Shown here one piece after another: positions 58,858-64,000 of a stretch of DNA of 64,000 nt. Positions within the stretch are counted from its first letter, which is position 1. The number at the start of each line of letters is the position of its first letter. A model generated the notes under the pieces. It did no database searches. It saw only the letters and a program-made list of their open reading frames with translations, and was not told where the DNA came from. Source of the DNA: Candidatus Zixiibacteriota bacterium (lineage in GTDB: Bacteria > Zixibacteria > MSB-5A5 > GN15 > FEB-12); the NCBI GenBank assembly GCA_022571845.1, contig JACZXB010000011.1, positions 1-64,000 of the forward strand. Direction: 5' to 3'. The position numbers were made by a program, and so were the translations under genes.

Positions 58858-61800
58858 CTATTGGCAGACAGGGGGCGGGCCGCCTCGGAAAACGAAGTCG
58901 ACCATATAAGTTAAATCAAGAATGTCGGCTGTGCCGCCGGAGCCGTCAACGTCCGCTGCCAGCGCATTTTCCGGCGGAGGACCGCCTCGGAAGATGAAGT
59001 CTACCAGATATGTCAATTCCAAAATTCCCTGAAACACTCCGTTGTTATCAACATCACCGCAGAGAAACGGCGGAGCGCCTGATACGGTTAACTGTGCCGG
59101 AACAATCCAGGGGTTATTCAACACATTCGGGTCGTTGCTTTCAATAACTATATTGGCGTAGTAGACATCATACTCCAGTTCACCGGAGTTAAAGCTCGCC
59201 AGTATTGTATCAGAAGCACCGGGTTCAATACTGCCGGATTTATTGTCCAAGGCCAGCCACAGATACGGAGACGAGAATACAACCGCCAGGCTGTCTTTGG
59301 CATAAGGCGTCAAGTAGGCAACTTCCAGTCCGTCTGTACCGTCGCTATTCTCAATACCGATCGTAGATGAACTTACATCAAAACCGGAGGCTACTGACAA
59401 ATACTGGAATTTAATATTCCCGTCGGCATACAGAATAATTTCCATATTGATGACATCACCGGGACTTGCAAGATATTCCGGATAATCTACGAATTGAATT
59501 ACGCACCTGTCGCCGGTCGTATCGATATAAACGTGTGCGCCCGGATTGTTTCCATCAACGGGATTAAGATCGTCCCACATCCAGGCCAGTATATTGTTGG
59601 GAGTGCTACCGTCCGGGATAGTAGTTTTGAAACGTGACTGCATATTATCTGATGAAAAACCTATAATGCCGTTGGAACCGATGTAGATCTGATTGAAGGT
59701 ATCTACATAGTATGGGAAATCGATACCGATATTATACGGCCCGCCAAAGTTGTCATCGCTTAAATCTCCGACTATGTCTGTACCAGTAGCCGAAATATCT
59801 AACCAGTTAAAGGCAGGTCCCCCCGGCTCATCAGAATCTATCCAGACGTAACCGAACAAATCCGGTCCGCCGGCGTCTTTTTCTACAGGGAAACCGCTGC
59901 GGGGATCACTCGAACCTTTTAAATCTACATAATCGTGGAAGCCGTCAGAGTATTTGCGTCGGGCGGGCTCAACTTCACCCCATTGATTAAGATTTTCAAA
60001 AAGTTGGTTTTTAATCGTTAGATGGACAGCCGAGGCATTCCAGCTCATAAGCCCCTGTCCAATATTGCTGACGATAATATTTGCTTCAGCAGAATCGTTC
60101 TGGTCGAGAGTAATACTTATAGATAACGGAGTAACAGAGGCGACCGGCGCCGCATCAACCCGAATATCATCAACAAACCAGTCATCGTAATTACCGGGCG
60201 TGGCCAGGTTCCACAGACGAAGCCTGAATGCAGAATGATAGGCGTCGCTGCCGAGCATTGCCGACACTTGCTGATACTTAGTCATACTCGAGCCGCTACC
60301 CAGATGCTGCTGAAACAGCACCCACTGCCCGGACGAATTAAAATACTCTACAAACAGGTCATCACCAGCATCAGGCGACTCAGCTCCACCGGTCCTCTGA
60401 TAGTAATACGACAGTATGACGCTATCCATACCCGAAATATTAATGGCCTGGGACATCAACGTATCTGAACCAGAGGGGTCGCCGTTGAAACGAACACTGT
60501 ACGGCGCAGACGGCTCATTCAGACCGCTGGTATCTATCGCAATACCAACTTCCATGACCCACAGCGCTGGGTCAATACTTACTGAGGCAAAGCCATCGGC
60601 AAAAGGTATGTAGGTGGGCTGCCCGGCTGAGATAGTTGTCAATGAAGAAGTTGCAATAGTACCGACATCCAATACCGAAGAAGCTGTTACGATTACGTTG
60701 TCACTCTGCCCAAAGGTACTGACAGGCACTATCACTCGTACCAGAAAACTAAACTGCTCACCGGTCAGCAACATTCCAGTTGAGCTGACTGCAAATGCGC
60801 CGGTCTCATCAAGCAGATCTGTTGTCCACAAGTTTCCCGATATTGACATACCATATTCATCGGCAATAGCGCCTTGGTTGGTAATAATCAGGCTGTAACT
60901 GATAGTGTCATCGACAGCGCCCGTGGCGGTGTCGCTTTCTGGGCTCATGCTGAGGCTATAAGCGATCACTTCGAAAGTGAAGACATCGCTGGTGTCGACA
61001 TCTCCATCGACGTTTTGAGCAAATATATAGTATTCAACAACTGTTCCGGGCGACTGTGCGGGTATGAATCCATGGAATTCGTCCAGATTGCCGGTCGGGT
61101 CAAGAGTATCAAGGTTGGTGACATTATTAATAGTATAGTACAAGAGCAGTGAATCATATAACAGGGTAGTGTCAGATTCAATAATTGCTACAATTTCATA
61201 ATCATTGAGTGTGTCCGTTGTATTCTCAAACGGCAGGTGAGTGATGACTAAAACCCGATTGGGGTCGAAGCCGTCGATCGCCAGAATACCCGTATTATCC
61301 GGGTCCAGCCAGGGTTTCATACTGTTAGAATTAGCTCCTCCTCCCAACCATGAGCGCGCCACTCTTCCGTACCAATCAGCGGTAATGCTGGCGCAGGAAG
61401 CATAGCCGCCATGAAGCTGGCCGATTACTTGTTTCTGCTTGTTATAAAGCGGCGAACCAGATGAACCGGGTTCGGTTGTGCCGTCTTCCCAGTTACCTAC
61501 ACGCCAATGAGTTGTGCCGGGAGCTGTGCCGAGCCAGGAAGTTGCTGTCACAAAGTCATAATCAAAAGAAATTTTCTTAATGTCACCTGAAGGATGGTGA
61601 ATGCCGACAGAAGAGTCGCCTGAGAGATTTTCGGCCGACCAGCCGTTGTAATAGACGTTATATGAATCCGGCGGCTGCTCGGTTAAAAGCAGCAGTCCAA
61701 AATCTGACGTCGAATAACTGGCCATCAGAGTTGAGCCCTGCACTGTCATCCAGGTGGGACCGTCAATATTGCTGCAGGTGGGACTCTCGTAGTTAAACAT

Positions 61801-62598
61801 AAATATCCAGGAAGCATGTCCGCCCAGACAATGATTGGCTGTCAGATAATAGGGAGTACCGTCATTCCTGACATTATTGACCAGAGAACCGGAACACAGC
61901 CGGAAGCCGCCGCTGGTGAGAATCATGGAGACGGCACGGATTTGATCCTGCCAGTCGTCGCCTACGGCACAGTTAACATTGTTATTACAGGAACCGGCAT
62001 CGCCAAACCCCGAAACTCTATCAATAATGCTTCTGTCAAAGATGTTCCTATAAGCGTGCACAACGCGGGAAATCTTTATTACGACATTATCTGCAACTGA
62101 AGCTGGCTGGTGATATTCAAGAATTACTTTATCACCGGGAGTTGGTGCGGTAGAGAATTTTCGGTGGCTTTTGTTATTGGCCGATGTAAAAGCCCCCAGA
62201 ATAGAACTTTGGTCACTATTGTAAAGAAAAAGTCTGCCGCCATCGGGCAAATAAAATTCATCATATAAGAGATTCAGAGAGTAGGCGCCTTCGGATGTAA
62301 TTTCCAGCCTCCAGATATTGCTGCCATCCGCAAGCCTGTTCCAGCTGCCGCTGTTATTCATATTGAAGCTGACATCTATTGGCGCTCCAAACCTGTAAGG
62401 AATGTCTTTGCCTGCTTCCTGCATATCTTCGGCCAGGTAGGCAGCGACATCTACCCGGGGAAGTATCCTGGAATCAATTATGCCCGGAATGGACTTGCCA
62501 AAACTTGCCGGCTTTCCGCCAACAGAAATTTGAGCCGAAGCCGAAATTGCCAAAAGAACAAACAAACATACGAAGTTGAAGATAACTTTTAAGTACAT
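58858..62598 (-). CDS. Secreted lysyl-endopeptidase-like serine protease with dockerin
   Basis: ATG 62598 has AAGGAG six bases upstream and begins the signal peptide (MYLKVIFNFVCLFVLLAISASA). The 1246-residue protein has a prodomain (about 25-200) and an S1 protease of the lysyl endopeptidase type (about 205-455) with His256 (TANHC), Asp299 (TSDFG) and Ser380 (EPGSSGSP). After this come adhesion-type beta domains, a MAM/jelly-roll-like domain (about 690-840) and a nidogen-like domain (DMWDDLNP-type MWDDLNPVDG). A type I dockerin ends it (DVDNNGVFQG and DVDGSGGTAD repeats). It probably degrades extracellular protein alongside the M14 enzyme, 14 bases downstream. Confidence 0.9.
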   Translation of the reverse strand: MYLKVIFNFVCLFVLLAISASAQISVGGKPASFGKSIPGIIDSRILPRVDVAAYLAEDMQEAGKDIPYRFGAPIDVSFNMNNSGSWNRLADGSNIWRLEITSEGAYSLNLLYDEFYLPDGGRLFLYNSDQSSILGAFTSANNKSHRKFSTAPTPGDKVILEYHQPASVADNVVIKISRVVHAYRNIFDRSIIDRVSGFGDAGSCNNNVNCAVGDDWQDQIRAVSMILTSGGFRLCSGSLVNNVRNDGTPYYLTANHCLGGHASWIFMFNYESPTCSNIDGPTWMTVQGSTLMASYSTSDFGLLLLTEQPPDSYNVYYNGWSAENLSGDSSVGIHHPSGDIKKISFDYDFVTATSWLGTAPGTTHWRVGNWEDGTTEPGSSGSPLYNKQKQVIGQLHGGYASCASITADWYGRVARSWLGGGANSNSMKPWLDPDNTGILAIDGFDPNRVLVITHLPFENTTDTLNDYEIVAIIESDTTLLYDSLLLYYTINNVTNLDTLDPTGNLDEFHGFIPAQSPGTVVEYYIFAQNVDGDVDTSDVFTFEVIAYSLSMSPESDTATGAVDDTISYSLIITNQGAIADEYGMSISGNLWTTDLLDETGAFAVSSTGMLLTGEQFSFLVRVIVPVSTFGQSDNVIVTASSVLDVGTIATSSLTTISAGQPTYIPFADGFASVSIDPALWVMEVGIAIDTSGLNEPSAPYSVRFNGDPSGSDTLMSQAINISGMDSVILSYYYQRTGGAESPDAGDDLFVEYFNSSGQWVLFQQHLGSGSSMTKYQQVSAMLGSDAYHSAFRLRLWNLATPGNYDDWFVDDIRVDAAPVASVTPLSISITLDQNDSAEANIIVSNIGQGLMSWNASAVHLTIKNQLFENLNQWGEVEPARRKYSDGFHDYVDLKGSSDPRSGFPVEKDAGGPDLFGYVWIDSDEPGGPAFNWLDISATGTDIVGDLSDDNFGGPYNIGIDFPYYVDTFNQIYIGSNGIIGFSSDNMQSRFKTTIPDGSTPNNILAWMWDDLNPVDGNNPGAHVYIDTTGDRCVIQFVDYPEYLASPGDVINMEIILYADGNIKFQYLSVASGFDVSSSTIGIENSDGTDGLEVAYLTPYAKDSLAVVFSSPYLWLALDNKSGSIEPGASDTILASFNSGELEYDVYYANIVIESNDPNVLNNPWIVPAQLTVSGAPPFLCGDVDNNGVFQGILELTYLVDFIFRGGPPPENALAADVDGSGGTADILDLTYMVDFVFRGGPPPVCQ
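58862..59062. repeat. Dockerin-coding repeat, copy 2
   Basis: Encodes the dockerin of the large serine protease and mirrors the copy at 57250-57435. Both keep two calcium-loop repeats ending in FRGGP motifs. Confidence 0.75.
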
Positions 62599-62736
62599 CT
62601 GGTACTCCTTCCTCATCTGACGGATAATTAGATTACCTTAGGCAGACCATTTCGATAGAATCGCCCTGAAATAACCTGCATTTTAATTTAGTTTCTTTTG
62701 GACCAATGTCAAGGTGAAACACAGCGAGAAACGGTA

Positions 62737-63243
62737 CTAATGCCCTTTTTTGGCAGCTACCAGCTTGCCAACCTTGCCTTCCAGCATAAACAGATCTCTC
62801 TGAGATGAGGCTGTCTTGGTGAGGGTCAAAAGATATTCGACACTAGCTACTTCTTCGACCTGCTCTGCCACTTTCCAGCCGATAAAATTCTCTGTGGCCG
62901 GGTCATTTTCTGAGCGGGACAAAGCCAGTATTTCGTGAACCTGGCCGGTCACTTTCTTTTCATGCTCTAAAGTCTTCTCTACAATCTCCTGTACCGAAGC
63001 AAAATCTGCCTGAGGTTCTGAAAGAGACTTTAGAGTCACCTTTGCGCCCTGGTCCAAAAGGTAGTCAGAGATTTTCTCAGCGTGTTCTTTTTCTTCGGCT
63101 GCCTGCATGAAAAACCATTTGGCATACGCTTTTAATTCCATGCTCTCCAGAGCATAGGCCATGGCAGTATATGTCCAAAAGGCAAAATACTCGTGGTTTA
63201 CCTGTTCATTTAAGCGGTCAGCTACTTTTTGCGGTATCATCAT
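62737..63243 (-). CDS. Ferritin (FtnA-like)
   Basis: Non-haem ferritin stores iron in a 24-subunit shell. The 168-residue protein has the ferroxidase ligands Glu18 (HEYFAFW), Glu51 and His54 (AAEEKEHAEK), a downstream EHEKKVTGQ helix (Glu) and WKVAEQVEE (Gln/Glu of the third site). There is no haem-binding Met as in bacterioferritin. Helices and length match FtnA (165). It stands alone, divergent from the thioesterase gene. Confidence 0.92.
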   Translation of the reverse strand: MMIPQKVADRLNEQVNHEYFAFWTYTAMAYALESMELKAYAKWFFMQAAEEKEHAEKISDYLLDQGAKVTLKSLSEPQADFASVQEIVEKTLEHEKKVTGQVHEILALSRSENDPATENFIGWKVAEQVEEVASVEYLLTLTKTASSQRDLFMLEGKVGKLVAAKKGH

Positions 63244-63467
63244 TGTTACTTATATCCTTTCGTTTTAGATAACTCTCAAAGTTCTAAGGTCATATCAGGT
63301 ATGAATTATCTTAAAATATATTCAAAAATCAACCGCATCCTGATAAAACTTACAGCAAATGAAAACCTGTTTCAGTTCGGATTTACTTGCTCCTTATTTT
63401 CAATCATTTTAGCTTATTCTTTGGTAGCATTCCTTGAGTATAAACAGATTGTCAGAAGGGAACATTT

Positions 63468-63878
63468 ATGTATCTCCATAAATTGACAGCTCAGGTTCAT
63501 GATACAGATGCAGCAGGTGTCATCTATTTTGCCAATTTTTACCGGATGGCTCACTCGACCTATGAAGCTTTTATGGAGTCGATTGGATATTCAATCAGAT
63601 ATTTTCTGGATTCTGCCGAGGTGGTACCGCTAATCGTCCACTCTGAAGCAGACTACAAAATATCAGTAAGAACAGGCGACAAGCTTAGAATTGAATTAAA
63701 AATAGAAAAAGTTGGCAGTTCTTCGTATGTGCTGAGCTATAATATATATAATGACAAAGACGAAATTGCAGCAGCCTTAAAAACGGTGCACGTAGCTGTC
63801 GACAAAGAAAAACGAACCAAAGTTCCGCTTCCTGAAAAATTCAAAGAAACACTTCTGGAATTTCTTAAGACTGATTAG
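63468..63878 (+). CDS. YbgC-like acyl-CoA thioesterase
   Basis: The 136-residue hotdog-fold protein has the 4HBT active-site motif VHDTDAAGVIYFANFYRMAH (Asp near residue 14) and VHSEADYKISVRTGD. YbgC hydrolyses short acyl-CoA and is often linked to the Tol-Pal system; no tol gene is in the window. AAGGGA lies before the ATG. Its end overlaps by 14 bases the convergent partial ligase gene. Confidence 0.9.
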   Translation: MYLHKLTAQVHDTDAAGVIYFANFYRMAHSTYEAFMESIGYSIRYFLDSAEVVPLIVHSEADYKISVRTGDKLRIELKIEKVGSSSYVLSYNIYNDKDEIAAALKTVHVAVDKEKRTKVPLPEKFKETLLEFLKTD

Positions 63879-64000
63879 CCTCTTGCTCTCTTTGGGCGAG
63901 CCTGGTGAGTTTTTGGCGGTCGGGCTTTAGAGAGCCGTTGATTGCTTGTTCGGGCCAGTTCAGAAATTTTACGGGAATTTTAAAGTGGGGCAGGTTTTTC
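63865..64000 (-). CDS. C-terminal end of a probable acyl-adenylate ligase (partial)
   Basis: The frame is open from the window edge to TAA at 63867-63865. The 44 visible residues, LPHFKIPVKFLNWPEQ followed by NGSLKPDRQKLTRLAQ, match the last domain of AMP-binding enzymes (LP.FK.P..., then N-G-K...R..L). The lysine position reads NGSLK. It would activate a fatty or other acid as adenylate; the adjacent acyl-CoA thioesterase fits. The body lies outside the window, so identity is tentative. Confidence 0.55.
   Translation of the reverse strand, partial: KNLPHFKIPVKFLNWPEQAINGSLKPDRQKLTRLAQREQEANQS

Noticed and set aside
63301-63486. Possible 61-residue membrane protein before the thioesterase
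   Set aside because: One hydrophobic stretch exists, but the ribosome site is poor, the frame overlaps the thioesterase start by 19 bases, and nothing supports it beyond length.

Overview
The window looks like chromosomal DNA of an uncultured Gram-negative bacterium of the FCB group, most plausibly a Zixibacteria-like lineage. This is inference from gene content. It carries lptB, a waaL-type ligase and gmhA (lipopolysaccharide-type outer membrane), type I dockerin tails of the FIFRGGP kind on secreted proteases, a bacterial geranylgeranylglyceryl phosphate synthase, many start codons of moderate strength, and mostly short gaps between genes. I see no insertion sequence, integrase, phage gene or CRISPR array.

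Region 1 (1-12.5 kb): tRNA-Leu(UAG) runs straight into a seven-unit 51-bp tandem array. The proteostasis operon tig-clpP-clpX follows, with an odd secreted-protein gene where lon often sits. Next come a DinB-fold protein, an Rrf2 regulator, an orphan transcription unit with paired ends (6.06-6.34 kb), a GYD protein, two exported proteins, a YbbR protein with tsaD, and a quinone-oxidoreductase-like dehydrogenase.

Region 2 (12.5-31.5 kb): a four-gene overlapping DUF4388 operon faces recX-alaS. alaS appears to start with ATT. It is followed by a coupled run of GGGPS, gmhA and an O-antigen ligase. On the minus strand lie a sugar nucleotidyltransferase fused to a degenerate phosphomutase, a HAD phosphatase, a DUF1634-like protein with TauE (probable CTG start), an S41 protease, tmk, inositol-phosphate synthase, and an operon of CDP-alcohol phosphatidyltransferase, PfkB kinase and CsaA. 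INO1, the phosphatidyltransferase and GGGPS together suggest inositol and possibly archaeal-type ether lipids.

Region 3 (31.6-52.8 kb): obg-dprA-ptsH-ptsI-pgi/pmi is one tightly packed operon. It is followed by the most unusual module of the window. A strong sigma-70-type promoter drives a small exported protein translationally coupled to a TPR-AAA+-Fis sigma-54 activator. Two inverted repeats built on the same ACTCTCT half-site follow, then a near-consensus -24/-12 promoter and a short hairpin-rich transcript ending in a terminator, ahead of a putP-like symporter and a penicillin-acylase-family hydrolase. rpoN itself lies 9 kb away in the classical lptB-rpoN-hpf order. Two sugar-nucleotide genes and a large TPR lipoprotein lie between.

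Region 4 (51-64 kb): small membrane proteins and a DMT exporter, gyrA with a non-standard quinolone pocket, a secreted-hydrolase cluster (VanY-type peptidase, M14 carboxypeptidase and lysyl-endopeptidase-like protease, the last two with dockerins), ferritin, a YbgC thioesterase, and the C-terminal end of a probable acyl-adenylate ligase running off the window.
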